Positions 8,722 through 18,012 are shown, counted from the first letter of the stretch. The stretch: DNA of 50,919 bases from Desulfurivibrio sp. (GCA_003605035.1 QZKJ01000092.1:1-50919); one strand, 5' to 3'. Notes: generated by a model from the sequence alone, not told the origin. Translations and numbers: made by a program.

Positions 8722-9033
8722 ATGCCCGATTTCGGAAATCCCTTCGCAGGTCTTGCCCATGACCGCAAGCTCACCAAGGAAGAACTGGTTCGCGCCATCC
8801 GTTTCATGGTGTCTGCCGAGTATGAGGCCATCCAGCTTTACATGCAGCTCGCCGAAAGCACGGACAACGCCTTAGCCCAGGCGGTGCTCAAGGACATCGC
8901 CGATGAGGAGCGGGAGCACGCCGGCGAATTCCTCAGGCTGCTCCATCATCTGGAACCCGATGAACAGGGCTTTTACGCGCACGGCGCCGGCGAGGTGGAA
9001 GAGATCATGGCGAAAATGGGGATCAAGAAGTAG
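8722..9033 (+). CDS. Ferritin-like diiron protein of the encapsulin-cargo type
   Basis: 103 residues, all helical. The pattern LTKEELVRAIRF...E-YEAI-x-LY...DIADEEREHAGEF places Glu-x-x-x-Ala and EExxH metal ligands as in the short ferritin-like or rubrerythrin-like proteins that are packaged in, or fused to, encapsulin shells in archaea and bacteria. It then has the EPDEQGFY...G-x-EVEEIMAK tail of that group. A single ExxH-type helix pair implies a dimer or higher oligomer to build the iron site. It probably handles iron or peroxide. No encapsulin shell gene lies on either side here. A strong AAGGAG Shine-Dalgarno is present. Confidence 0.75.
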   Translation: MPDFGNPFAGLAHDRKLTKEELVRAIRFMVSAEYEAIQLYMQLAESTDNALAQAVLKDIADEEREHAGEFLRLLHHLEPDEQGFYAHGAGEVEEIMAKMGIKK

Positions 9034-9108
9034 AGGGGCCGCACTGTCAGGGAGACAGGCCGGGAATCCGGATGGGCAGTGAGGCGGGGTTCCGAATGAG
9101 TGCCGAGG

Positions 9109-10530
9109 TCAGGCCCCCTTGTCCGCTTTGTCAGCGACCCTGGCGGATCGCATCTGGCAATAAAGACTGTAGGCCATGCCGCCGATCAGCAGCACCCCGC
9201 TGATCAACACTCCCCAGAGAAGCCATTTTTTCCAGGGTGGTGGCGGTGGCAGAGCAATAAGCATCTGCGGGCCGCCCAGCGTAATTTCTTTGCCGATCAG
9301 GGCCGTCTGGATGATTGTCTTTTGCTGAGCGATGTCTTGCAGCAGGTCTTTCAGTCCGTTTTCCGGACTTCCACTGACCGATCCCATGCGCCCATTGCCA
9401 AAGGCAAGAATGTAGGGCCCCTCGCCCTGGTCCAGGAAATAGAGTGTATGGGGACGCCAGCCCAGCTCGAGCTGCGGCAGTACATCCCGGGAAAACGCGC
9501 CATCCTCCGCCGCAATCTCCAGCTGCCAGTAACGGTCCGTGGTCATGGGCACGGAGAGGGTATCATGGCGCAGGGCCACCCCCTGCTGCTGCAGACGATA
9601 AAAGGTCCCCTGCCCGCGGATGCGCCAGCCGGCCTCGCGGTCAGGGCGGGATTTTATCACCCCCTGGATCAGGTTATTGCCCCCGGCCAAGCCAACCCGG
9701 ATGGTATCCACCTGCAGGAAACCTTTGCTGTCATACTCCAGCACAATCCTCCCGGCCGCCAGCTGTTTTTCGGGCAAAACCGGCGGCAGTGCGGTCCAGT
9801 TGCGGACCGGCGGCTGGACACTGCTGTATGATACGGCCCGGATTCCGTCAATACGCAGGCTTTGCGTCCCAGCCGGCCAGCTGAGTCTGATATACCTTTT
9901 CCCCCCCCGGATGAGGATTTCTGCGTTTTTCTCAAGCCGATGGCCCTGGTAGTTGAGCCGCGCCAGAGTCTCCCGATTGATATATGACCAATCGGTGAGA
10001 TCGTCACTGCCCTCCAGGGTTACGGTGGCCAGGAAATCGCTCTCCCCTCCCACCTTGAACTGCAGGCGGAAAGGGTCGACGGTGATGGCTGACATATCAA
10101 GCAGATAGCCGCTCAGCTGCCGGGTTGCCTCCTTTTTGTCCCGGATCGACTGTGTGATGGCGACAGGCGCTTTGCCTGCTCCTTCTGCGCCTCTGGCGAT
10201 CCTGGTTTCGATCTGACGCACCGTACCGCCCGGCACCGGATCATAGAGAGGGGAAAAAGGGACATCGTCTTGCCGGACGATCTGCGGCGGCTCCTGCTGT
10301 TCAATCCTGAGCAGGTGGGGAACCACGTTGCCGTCGCCGTTGAAGACCCGGACATCGGCCAGATCGGCATGGACCACCGTGGTATAGATCTTCTCCGGCA
10401 GCAGCAGGCCATGGACCGCGCCCGCGGGCTGGAACTGCAGGGCAAAGCCCGCGGCAAAATCCTCCCTGGTCAAGGCCCCGGCGGTCTGCCCCAGCAACAG
10501 CAGAATGATCAGCACCACTGAGATCCTCAT
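9109..10530 (-). CDS. DUF3999-like exported, C-terminally anchored protein
   Basis: 473 residues. A signal peptide (MRISVVLIILLLLGQTAGA) precedes a large beta-rich ectodomain; a C-terminal membrane segment (about 436-458, WLLWGVLISGVLLIGGMAYS) is followed by a short basic tail. It resembles DUF3999 proteins, which sit next to DUF2339 membrane proteins; neither has an established function. The start ATG overlaps the stop of the upstream DUF2339 gene by four bases (ATGA). Motifs near the N-terminus, such as the LPEKIYTTVVHADLADVRVF region, fit the family start. The gene is the second of a two-gene operon. Confidence 0.75.
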   Translation of the reverse strand: MRISVVLIILLLLGQTAGALTREDFAAGFALQFQPAGAVHGLLLPEKIYTTVVHADLADVRVFNGDGNVVPHLLRIEQQEPPQIVRQDDVPFSPLYDPVPGGTVRQIETRIARGAEGAGKAPVAITQSIRDKKEATRQLSGYLLDMSAITVDPFRLQFKVGGESDFLATVTLEGSDDLTDWSYINRETLARLNYQGHRLEKNAEILIRGGKRYIRLSWPAGTQSLRIDGIRAVSYSSVQPPVRNWTALPPVLPEKQLAAGRIVLEYDSKGFLQVDTIRVGLAGGNNLIQGVIKSRPDREAGWRIRGQGTFYRLQQQGVALRHDTLSVPMTTDRYWQLEIAAEDGAFSRDVLPQLELGWRPHTLYFLDQGEGPYILAFGNGRMGSVSGSPENGLKDLLQDIAQQKTIIQTALIGKEITLGGPQMLIALPPPPPWKKWLLWGVLISGVLLIGGMAYSLYCQMRSARVADKADKGA

Positions 10531-13247
10531 GCGCTCTGCTCCTGTTTTGGCGGCAGGGGAGAAAAATAGCCGATCAGCAGCATCAGCAGGCCAACCACCA
10601 GAAATGAGACGATTCTGCCGATGGTGCCGGTGCCGGAAAGATCGACCAGGAAAAGCTTGACAACCACCAGTCCCAGCAGCCCGCCTCCCAGCATCCAGAT
10701 ATGCCGGTTCATTTTTCTGGTGGACAAAACCATGATGGAAAGAGCGGATAGGCCCCAGAGAATGGAGATCGCGGCCTGAAAGACGGTGGAATGAAAAAGA
10801 TCAACAGCCAGATAGGGAACCCCCGCAAAAAAATGAACCGTGCGCGCCACCGCCGCATTAAGCCCGAGAAAAATGATGATGCCGGCCACATAAACAAGCA
10901 GCTCCACCCTGCCGCCCAGCTGATCCGCCAGCCAGCGGCGATGCTGCACGGCCCAATGCAGACTGACCAGCAGCACGACAAGCTCAAAGACCTCCAGCGG
11001 GTTGATCAGCGGCAGAAAGGGAAGCGGAGCCGGATCACCGGATTGCAGCAGGCTGGCCAGGCACCAGCAGCAGAGATAGGCGGCCACAACGGCGGAGCCG
11101 GTAACCAGGTATGCTTGCTCGAAACGGCGGACCGGCCAGGCAAGCTTTCTTCCCACCCCTCCCAGCAGCAGGATGCCGGCGGCCGGCACCACCCCCCAGC
11201 AGAGAAAGGACCAGACCCTGCTGTCCAGGCTTTGCCCGACAAACCAGGCGCTCTCCGCGCTCAGGATATAAAGAATGAGCCAGAGGGAGAGCTGGTGGTA
11301 AAAATTCACCACATTCAGCGGCCATTTGTTTCCCGAAATGCGCAGCAGCATATACTGCCCGGCAAGGGCAACCGTCCAGGCCAGGGCACCCCAGCCGGCA
11401 AAGAGATGGGGGAGGATGACCTCCCCAAAAGGGGAATTAAAACTGAGAACGGTCAGCAGCGGCAGCAGAGCGACGGGTGGATAATCCAGCAGGCGCCAGG
11501 CCAGTTTGCGGGCGGTAAAGCCCATCAGCAGAGAGCTGGCGCAGATAAACAGCAGAAAAATGTGCATCCTGTCGCCTGGCCGGGCAAAATGATCGATTTC
11601 CCTGGTTCCTCCGCCGAACCACCAGCATAAACCCCAGAGCAGCAGGGGAATGACCAGCTGCCTCTCCCAGGACCGGATGTTCTTCGCCTTGATGTCCAGA
11701 TAGTAAGAGGAAAAAAGACCGGCCATGGCAAGCAGCAGGCTGCTCAGGAAAATGCCGTTTAACACCGGCAGGGTTCCCGCCTGGCCGTTGAGGGCTTCGA
11801 GAAAACCGAGGCCCGCGCCAAGCTGCAGCAGGACGCCGAAGATCCTCGCCCGCAACCGGTTCTGCCGGACGCCCACCCAGATCAGGGCCGCACCCTCAAG
11901 GGCCCAGGCCGCGGTAATCCAGTAGCCGTCCAGGGCCAGGGGAATCGCCAGACTGCCGAAGACCACGCCAAAGGAGAGATAGATCTCCACCAGCATGCCC
12001 ATGGCCTGATAGCGGCGCCAGAGCGGCAGGGCGCAGAGCAGGTAAAAGATGCCGAACCCCACGGCGCTGAGCGCCAGACCAAATTCCGTATCATGCACCA
12101 GGCCGTATTGCATGGCAAAGGTGATGATGGGCAGACCGAAGACCAGCGGCGGGTCGATATAACCTTTGAGCTCCACCGGCTGTTTCAGGGCAAAAAGGAT
12201 CGATACCCCGGCATAGAGCAGAAAGGAGACAAGCAGAAAGGGTTCCACTGAAGCGAAATAGGCCGGTTGATAAAATCGTGCGCCCCACATGGAGCCGATG
12301 ACATAGGTGAAGACAAAGCCGAGCAGGTTGAGCAGCCGCCAGCTCCTGAACCAGGCGATGCCGAGAATGCCCAGGTTGAGCAGCAGGTAATAGGAAAAGA
12401 GCGCCACATGGCTGCCGCCGCCGGTGGAAAGCAGAACCGGGGCGAGAAAGCCGCCGCTTGAGCCGGCCACGGCCAGCCATTTTTCATCCTGCAGCACGGC
12501 CAGGGCGCCGGCCAGCAGGACGATGGCCAGCATGACGCCAAAGGCCAGGGCAAAGGGTAGCAGATGATAGAGCTTGGCCGCGGCAAACACGGTGAGATAG
12601 AGGATGCCGACCCCGCCGCCCTGCAGCAGCAGCCCGTATAACCGGCGTTGCAGGCGGAGACGCCAGCCGATGGCCAGCATGGCAATCCCGCCCAGACAGA
12701 CCGCGGTCAGGCGCAGCTCGATGGGCACCAGATTTCTCTGGGCCGCATATTTCAATAGAAAGGAGACCCCGAAGAACAGGATGATCAGACCGATCTTGAG
12801 AATGATATTCCCGGTGGTGAAAAAATTTTTCAGTGCGGCAAACATTCTATGAAAAATTTCCGCGACCCTGCCGCTTTCCGGAGAGGCAGCCTGGGAAAAC
12901 GACTGCCCGGCTTCCCCGCCTGGCGGAGAACTGGTGGAGTAAAGCCCGCCAAGGGCTCCCCTGCCCGGTGAGGCGGCAGCTGCCAGGGGCACGGCCTCCG
13001 CCGCAGCCGGTGGCGGAACTGCTGCATCAGCAGAAAAATCGGCAGGGGCTGCTGCTTTGGCCCTCTGGGGAAAAATGGTCCGTTCCAGCCCTGCCAGCCG
13101 TTTTTTGAGCCATATATTGTCGGCCAGCAGGTAGCCGACAATTGCGCCGAAAACCGGGGTAAAGGAGTCTCCGGCAACCGCCCCGAAAAAAAAGCCGCTG
13201 ATAATCAGAACTATATAAGGAGCAAGGACATGGCGACTGTTCTGCAT
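10527..13247 (-). CDS. DUF2339-like polytopic membrane protein
   Basis: About 906 residues from the chosen start (MQNSRHVLAP); longer in-frame starts up to 13349 exist but add Gly/Ser/Pro-rich sequence. An N-terminal pair of short hydrophobic helices and a basic/coiled segment (WLKKRLAGLERTIF) precede an Ala/Pro-rich linker, then some two dozen membrane helices to the C-terminus. That layout, with a cytosolic linker and a very large number of helices, is typical of DUF2339. The function is unknown. A GGAGG lies 13 bases before the ATG, rather far. It is first in an operon with the DUF3999-like gene. Confidence 0.78.
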   Translation of the reverse strand: MQNSRHVLAPYIVLIISGFFFGAVAGDSFTPVFGAIVGYLLADNIWLKKRLAGLERTIFPQRAKAAAPADFSADAAVPPPAAAEAVPLAAAASPGRGALGGLYSTSSPPGGEAGQSFSQAASPESGRVAEIFHRMFAALKNFFTTGNIILKIGLIILFFGVSFLLKYAAQRNLVPIELRLTAVCLGGIAMLAIGWRLRLQRRLYGLLLQGGGVGILYLTVFAAAKLYHLLPFALAFGVMLAIVLLAGALAVLQDEKWLAVAGSSGGFLAPVLLSTGGGSHVALFSYYLLLNLGILGIAWFRSWRLLNLLGFVFTYVIGSMWGARFYQPAYFASVEPFLLVSFLLYAGVSILFALKQPVELKGYIDPPLVFGLPIITFAMQYGLVHDTEFGLALSAVGFGIFYLLCALPLWRRYQAMGMLVEIYLSFGVVFGSLAIPLALDGYWITAAWALEGAALIWVGVRQNRLRARIFGVLLQLGAGLGFLEALNGQAGTLPVLNGIFLSSLLLAMAGLFSSYYLDIKAKNIRSWERQLVIPLLLWGLCWWFGGGTREIDHFARPGDRMHIFLLFICASSLLMGFTARKLAWRLLDYPPVALLPLLTVLSFNSPFGEVILPHLFAGWGALAWTVALAGQYMLLRISGNKWPLNVVNFYHQLSLWLILYILSAESAWFVGQSLDSRVWSFLCWGVVPAAGILLLGGVGRKLAWPVRRFEQAYLVTGSAVVAAYLCCWCLASLLQSGDPAPLPFLPLINPLEVFELVVLLVSLHWAVQHRRWLADQLGGRVELLVYVAGIIIFLGLNAAVARTVHFFAGVPYLAVDLFHSTVFQAAISILWGLSALSIMVLSTRKMNRHIWMLGGGLLGLVVVKLFLVDLSGTGTIGRIVSFLVVGLLMLLIGYFSPLPPKQEQSA

Positions 13248-13550
13248 AGGTGCTGAAAAACCTCCGGCCAGGAAAAGGGGAGATGCCGGGCGCCATTGCC
13301 CGGAACACCTCCCGCCGTTGTCACAAAATGCCATCATCTGGATGGTCAAAACGGCATAAAGGGCCGTAACGAAAAAGTCAAGAAAGCAGCGGTTATTTCG
13401 TACCGGCTCCTAATCTTTTAAGCCTGCCACGCTTCTTGTGTCAAAATATAATTTTCCTCCTGTTCTTTTTCCGTTGCACTAATCAATCGCAGCTGCAAAG
13501 ATAATCCGCTGCCAGGGCGGCCCGCAACCGGGACGTCAGGAGGTATCCCA

Positions 13551-13589
13551 CAAAAAAAATCAGGCGCGCAATCCCGGGATTGCGCGCCT
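13551..13589 (-). terminator. Rho-independent terminator of the subtilase gene
   Basis: A perfect 28-bp palindrome (13562-13589, arms AGGCGCGCAATCCC) is followed on the minus strand by GA and eight T. It sits 28 bases after the subtilase stop. Confidence 0.9.
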
Positions 13590-13617
13590 AAAAAAAGGGT
13601 ACAGGTTTTTTTATATT

Positions 13618-15273
13618 CTACCGGTCCACAACCCCGTCGCAGTCGTTGTCAACGCCATCCCTGTCCCAACGTCTGGCCGAATCCGGTTGGCCTGGATTGA
13701 CAAAGTAGTCGTCATCTTTGCAGTCGCCTTCACATTCGGTCCAGCCGTCTCCGTCATTGTCAGCGTCACTGCACACCTCCACGCAGCCCTCGTCAACAGT
13801 GCCGTCGCAGTTGTTGTCAATGCCGTCGCAGAGTTCAGGGGCGCCCGGATAGACGGTGCTGTCGCCATCCTTGCAGTCGCCGTCGCAGTCGGTCACGCCG
13901 TCTCCGTCGTTGTCGGCGTCGGAACACACTTCACAGCCTTCGTCAACGCTGCCGTCGCAGTTGTTGTCGATGCCGTCGTCGCATACCTCGGAGGCTGCCG
14001 GATTGACGGCGCTGCTGCTGTCGTTACAATCGCCGGCGCAGGTGGTCACGCCGTCATTGTCTGCATCGAGACACTCGCCGACCGAGAGCAGCGCATCAGC
14101 CACCTGCAGCAGTCCGTGGCCGTAATCGCCGTCCTCACCGACAGGGCCGAGGTCTTTGGCGGTTGCGGTAAGTGCGGTACGCACCTCTTCCGGGGTGATG
14201 GAGGAATCTACCGCATAGAGCATGGCCGCGGCCGCGGCCACATGGGGAGTGGCCATGGAGGTGCCGATGAAGTAGAAATAGTTCCACTCGCCGTCTTCAA
14301 AGGTTTCCTGCAGGATGCCGTCGCCGGCCTCTGTGTTGCCGCCGCCCGGGGCCACCAGGTCAAGTCCGGTGCCGCCGTTGGAGTAGGAGGCCACCGTGGC
14401 GTTGATGTCAACCGCGCCCACGGCGATGGTGTAGGGGGAAATGGCCGGATAACTGACGTTCTTGCTCCATCCCTCATTACCAGAGGCGCAGACAATGGTG
14501 ACGCCTTTTGCATGGGCGGCGGCCAGGGCCGGATCAAGGACCGGGTCCGAGGTGATCGGCGACTTGGCGCTCCAGCCCAGGCTCATGTTGATGACCGAGG
14601 CCCCGTTCTTCTCGGCAAAGGCAACGCCCTCGGCCAGATCCGCCGAGGTGCCGGAGCCGCTGTCATCGAGCACCTTGACCGGCATGACGCAGGCCCCATG
14701 GGCCAGACCGACCACGCCGAGGCCGTTGTCCGTCTTCTGGGCAATGGTGCCGGACACATGGGTGCCGTGGCCGGCCCCGTCCACCGGGTCATTGTCGTTG
14801 TTGACAATATCCGTCCCGGCCGCCACGCAGCCGATGCCGTCTTCAGCCCCGGCCGTCTTCAGACCGGTGTCGAGCACCGCCACGATGACGCTTTCCCCGG
14901 TGGTGATAGTCCAGGCCGCTTCGCTCTGTACCATGGGCATATTCCACTGTTTGCTGTACAGAGGGTCATTCGGGTCGGCAAAGGCCTGATATTTGAGGTT
15001 CAGGCCGCATTTTTTCCCCTTGCCCTGCAATAAGGCGACATGCCGCGCCTCCTGCCCTTTCGCCACCGCCAGCACCAGCAGCCCGGCATTGGGCAGCACC
15101 TTTTTAACGGTATAGCCAGCCGGCACCTGCGCCGGGGTACCGGCCATGACGATCTCCCCGGCCCTGAACATTTCCGCGGGCACGGCCTGATTCGCCGCGC
15201 CACAGGTGCCGTGGATGGCCACCACCCCGCAGACTGTCGTCACCATAAGACACTTCGACCATAACCTCTTCAT
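13618..15273 (-). CDS. Secreted S8 subtilisin-like protease with C-terminal MopE-type calcium/metal-binding repeats
   Basis: 551 residues. A signal peptide (about 1-26) and a propeptide precede the S8 catalytic domain: Asp135 (AVLDTG), His169 (GHGTHVSG), oxyanion Asn265 (ASGNEG) and Ser339 (GTSMATPHVA). All four key residues are present, so it should be active. The last about 150 residues (400-551) hold three copies of an Asp/Cys-rich repeat with DADNDG...C-x-GDC-(N/K)-D...C-DG-IDNNCDG-x-VDEGC, the MopE-type motif found in delta-proteobacterial exoproteins. Paired Cys suggest disulfides and Asp-rich loops suggest calcium binding. The last copy is altered (SARRWDRDGVDNDCDG). A GGAGGAG Shine-Dalgarno is present. 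It is divergent from the cpxR-like gene and shares its 405-bp upstream region. Confidence 0.9.
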   Translation of the reverse strand: MKRLWSKCLMVTTVCGVVAIHGTCGAANQAVPAEMFRAGEIVMAGTPAQVPAGYTVKKVLPNAGLLVLAVAKGQEARHVALLQGKGKKCGLNLKYQAFADPNDPLYSKQWNMPMVQSEAAWTITTGESVIVAVLDTGLKTAGAEDGIGCVAAGTDIVNNDNDPVDGAGHGTHVSGTIAQKTDNGLGVVGLAHGACVMPVKVLDDSGSGTSADLAEGVAFAEKNGASVINMSLGWSAKSPITSDPVLDPALAAAHAKGVTIVCASGNEGWSKNVSYPAISPYTIAVGAVDINATVASYSNGGTGLDLVAPGGGNTEAGDGILQETFEDGEWNYFYFIGTSMATPHVAAAAAMLYAVDSSITPEEVRTALTATAKDLGPVGEDGDYGHGLLQVADALLSVGECLDADNDGVTTCAGDCNDSSSAVNPAASEVCDDGIDNNCDGSVDEGCEVCSDADNDGDGVTDCDGDCKDGDSTVYPGAPELCDGIDNNCDGTVDEGCVEVCSDADNDGDGWTECEGDCKDDDYFVNPGQPDSARRWDRDGVDNDCDGVVDR

Positions 15274-15508
15274 TCTTCTCCTCCTTTTGCGTGTTGCCTG
15301 AAATTACGGAGCCTGCTGAAATCAGAGCAGAAACTCCTTCTCCTTGTTGTGTGGATCCCTCCTGCCTCCTATCATAACCGCATAATCCTGCAAACTCACA
15401 GCAATTTTCCTGCCAGAAAATCATTTTACCTGACAGGAATATGAAAAAGCTGTTGCCACCCTGCCTTGAATTCTCGCAGCCCCAGGCGATGTTGGGAATT
15501 CCATGGCC

Positions 15509-15545
15509 TTTACCTGTAAAAAAATTTACAATTCTTAACAGTAAA
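15509..15545. promoter_or_regulatory. Cluster of CpxR-like half-sites in the subtilase/cpxR intergenic region
   Basis: Four GTAAA/TTTAC half-sites occur in 37 bases: TTTAC 15509, GTAAA 15516, TTTAC 15525, GTAAA 15541. None has the canonical 5-base direct-repeat spacing; one pair is GTAAA-N4-TTTAC inverted and one is TTTAC-N11-TTTAC. The tract is AT-rich and lies 236 bases from the subtilase start and 134 from the regulator start. Autoregulation is an inference. I see nothing else in the 15274-15678 gap. Confidence 0.4.
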
Positions 15546-15678
15546 TTACAGCATACCTCGTTAGAATATTCTATTCAGGGCAGTTGCGGAATGGCCGTTA
15601 CATCTCCGGCCATTTCGTTCACTGTATTGTGATTACTTATTTTTATAAAATCTTACTGCGTTAATGGGTGGATGACAG

Positions 15679-16389
15679 ATGCCGACCATGAACCGGATAC
15701 TGGTCATTGATGATGACACCGAGCTGTGCGAGCTGCTCATTGATTATCTGCAGCCGGAAGGCTTTGCCGTGTCGGCGCTGCACCAGGGACAGCAGGGGCT
15801 GGCCCTTGCCCTGGCAGGCCGGCACGACCTGGTGGTGCTTGACGTGATGCTGCCCGGCATGAACGGCTTTGAGGTCCTGCGCCAGATCCGGGCCGGCTCC
15901 ACGGTGCCGGTGCTCATGCTCACTGCCCGCGGCGAGGAGATTGACCGCATCATCGGCCTGGAAATGGGGGCTGACGATTATCTGCCCAAGCCCTTCAACC
16001 CCCGGGAGCTGCTGGCCAGGATCCGGGCCATCCAGCGCCGCAGCAAGGCCCGACGGCAGGCGGCAGGGCAGCCGCGGCCGGAGAAGCTGACCGTCGGCGA
16101 CATCAGTCTTGATCCCGGCGCCAGATCGGTTCTCCGCCACGGCGCAGCCGTCGCACTGACAGCCGTCGAATTTTCCCTACTGGCCGAACTGCTGAAGACG
16201 GCCGGCCAGGTAGTCAGCCGCGAGGAGCTCACCGAAAAGGTGCTGGACCGCAAACTTTCCACCTTTGACCGCAGCATCGACGTGCATGTCAGCAGCCTGC
16301 GCAAAAAGCTTGGTCATGAGGTGAGGGGCCGGGAAAGGATCAAGACCATCCGCGGCGTGGGCTACCTCTATACGCGGTCAACCCCCTGA
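15679..16389 (+). CDS. cpxR: CpxR-like response regulator (OmpR family)
   Basis: 236 residues. The receiver domain has an acidic pocket at Asp11-13, phosphoacceptor Asp55 (VVLDVMLPG), Thr82 and Lys104 (YLPKPF). The C-terminal winged helix (about 140-235) closely follows enteric CpxR: ALTAVEFSLL, VVSREELTEKVL, FDRSIDVHVSSLRKKLG, and the final IRGVGYLY. In enteric bacteria CpxR activates envelope-stress genes at GTAAA-N5-GTAAA boxes. An ATG at 15688 is an alternative start. It forms an operon with the kinase 31 bases downstream. Orthology to enteric CpxR is likely by similarity, not proven. Confidence 0.85.
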   Translation: MPTMNRILVIDDDTELCELLIDYLQPEGFAVSALHQGQQGLALALAGRHDLVVLDVMLPGMNGFEVLRQIRAGSTVPVLMLTARGEEIDRIIGLEMGADDYLPKPFNPRELLARIRAIQRRSKARRQAAGQPRPEKLTVGDISLDPGARSVLRHGAAVALTAVEFSLLAELLKTAGQVVSREELTEKVLDRKLSTFDRSIDVHVSSLRKKLGHEVRGRERIKTIRGVGYLYTRSTP

Positions 16390-16420
16390 CCCTTCCCCCG
16401 CCTGCCGGATAACGGAAATC

Positions 16421-17839
16421 ATGCGCAGTTTATTTCTGAAAATATTCTTCAGTTTCTGGCTGACCATCGTGCTGATGGGCGTGCCGTTCTATTTCATGGG
16501 CCTGAAAAACCGGCCGGAGCACCCCTTTTCCGGCATGCGCGATTTCAGCAGGCAGGCCCTGGCCGGCTACGGCGGGCAAGCCCTGGCCGCCTGGCGCCAG
16601 GGCGGGCAGGCCGGGCTGCGCGCCTATGTGGAAAATATCGAGCAGCGCTCCGGCATCAGCCTCTATCTCTTTGCCGGCCCCCGGGACCTGCTCGCCGGGC
16701 GGCAGACGCCGGCCCAGGCCGCGGAAACCGCACGCCGCATCCTCACCGGCGCGGAGGAAAACCTGCCGCCGCGGCCGGGGAATAAATGGCTTGGCCAGCG
16801 GCTCGCCCAGGATGCGGGCCAGGACGGGCAGCCGCTGGTCATTGTCCTGCAGATGCCGGAGCCGCCGCCCCATCCGCCCTTCCCCTTCATGCCGCATGGC
16901 CCCTGGGACAAGATCCTGCTGTATTCCCTTGCCGGCGGCCTGGTCTGCTATTTCCTGGCCCGCTCGCTGACCGCCCCCATCCGCAAGCTGCGGCAGGCGA
17001 CCAAGCGCCTGGCCGGCGGCGACTTCTCGGTGCGGGTCGCCAGGGACATGGGCGGCAAAGGCAACGAGCTGGCCGACCTGGGCCGGGACTTCGACACCAT
17101 GGCGGAACGGATCGAGGGGCTGCTGCTGTCCCGGAAACGGCTGCTGCGCGACATCTCCCACGAGCTGCGCTCGCCGCTGGCCCGCCTCAATGTGGCCTTG
17201 GAGCTGGCCCGGCAGCGGGCCGGCGGGCAGGCAGGCCCGCCCCTTGACCGCATCGAAAAGGAGTCGGCCCGTCTCAATGAGCTGATCGGCCATCTCATCA
17301 CCCTCACCGTCCTGGAAAGCGGGGCCCGGGACCTGGAAAAAAGCAGGGTTGACCTGGGGGAACTTCTCCGTGAGATAACCGCTGACGCGGACTTCGAGGC
17401 AGGCAGCCGCAACCGCCGGGTTGCCTTGGCGGCAGGCTGCGCGGCCGGCGCGGTCATGCACGGCTCCCGGGAATTTCTGCGGCGCGCCTTTGAAAATGTC
17501 ATCCGCAACGCGGTGCGCTACACCAGGGCCGACACCGAAGTGGAGATCTCCTGTTCCACCGCCACGGAAGGGGAAACGCGCCTCGCCGTCATCGCGGTGC
17601 GCGACCATGGCCCCGGCGCCCCCCCGTGGTGCCTGCAGCATCTCTTCAAACCCTTTTTCCGGGTGGCCGAATCCCGGGACCGGCAAAGCGGCGGCACCGG
17701 CCTCGGCCTGGCCATTGCTGAACGGGCCGTGCGCCTGCATGGCGGCAGCATGAGCGCCGTCAACGCCGACGGCGGCGGCCTGCTGGTGACCATCGCCCTG
17801 CCGCTGGCCGGCGGACAAGTCGATGAGGAGGGTATTTGA
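16421..17839 (+). CDS. cpxA: CpxA-like sensor histidine kinase
   Basis: 472 residues. Membrane segment one (about 8-26), a periplasmic sensor of about 135 residues with Pro/His-rich end, membrane segment two (about 163-181), then HAMP (APIRKLRQATKRLAGGDFSVR). The dimerisation/phosphotransfer helix carries His247 (RDISHELRSPL). The ATPase has the N box (NVIRNAVRYT), a degenerate G1 (VRDHGPGAP) and G2 (GTGLGLAIA). The APIRKL and RDISHELRSPLARL segments match enteric CpxA closely. The last codons and the stop lie inside the palindromic element beginning at 17833, so the C-terminus may have been trimmed or reshaped by that insertion. Confidence 0.85.
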   Translation: MRSLFLKIFFSFWLTIVLMGVPFYFMGLKNRPEHPFSGMRDFSRQALAGYGGQALAAWRQGGQAGLRAYVENIEQRSGISLYLFAGPRDLLAGRQTPAQAAETARRILTGAEENLPPRPGNKWLGQRLAQDAGQDGQPLVIVLQMPEPPPHPPFPFMPHGPWDKILLYSLAGGLVCYFLARSLTAPIRKLRQATKRLAGGDFSVRVARDMGGKGNELADLGRDFDTMAERIEGLLLSRKRLLRDISHELRSPLARLNVALELARQRAGGQAGPPLDRIEKESARLNELIGHLITLTVLESGARDLEKSRVDLGELLREITADADFEAGSRNRRVALAAGCAAGAVMHGSREFLRRAFENVIRNAVRYTRADTEVEISCSTATEGETRLAVIAVRDHGPGAPPWCLQHLFKPFFRVAESRDRQSGGTGLGLAIAERAVRLHGGSMSAVNADGGGLLVTIALPLAGGQVDEEGI

Positions 17840-17999
17840 AATAAGTTGGACAAAATTGCGCTCAGATTCGGCTCAGATTTGGTCAAGCCGATTGAGCAAA
17901 ACCGAAGGCGTAGTTGCGCTACGTCGAGGATTTTGCGATTGAGGAATTGGCCGAAGATGGCCTGAAGAAAGATGCAAGATATTCAAGGTATTTCAAATA
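17833..17999. repeat. 167-bp palindromic mini-element
   Basis: Terminal inverted repeats TATTTGAAATA/TATTTCAAATA lie at 17833-17843 and 17989-17999. The centre GTAG-TTGCG-CTAC (17910-17922) is exactly mid-way, and intermediate arms pair at equal distances (gcaaaa...ttttgc; caagccgatt...aattggccg). Arms of about 80 bases would fold into one long imperfect hairpin. The central CTACGTCGAGGA resembles CTACGTTGAGGA in the element at 1813-1989 (read on the minus strand), so the two may be related. The left repeat contains the TGA stop of the kinase gene. Confidence 0.75.
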
Positions 18000-18012
18000 G
18001 TCTCCTTAGCAG

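Noticed and set aside
13621-14100. Repetitive DNA in the subtilase C-terminus considered as a CRISPR or satellite
   Set aside because: The repeats are in frame, of unequal length and encode MopE-type Asp/Cys units; there are no spacers.
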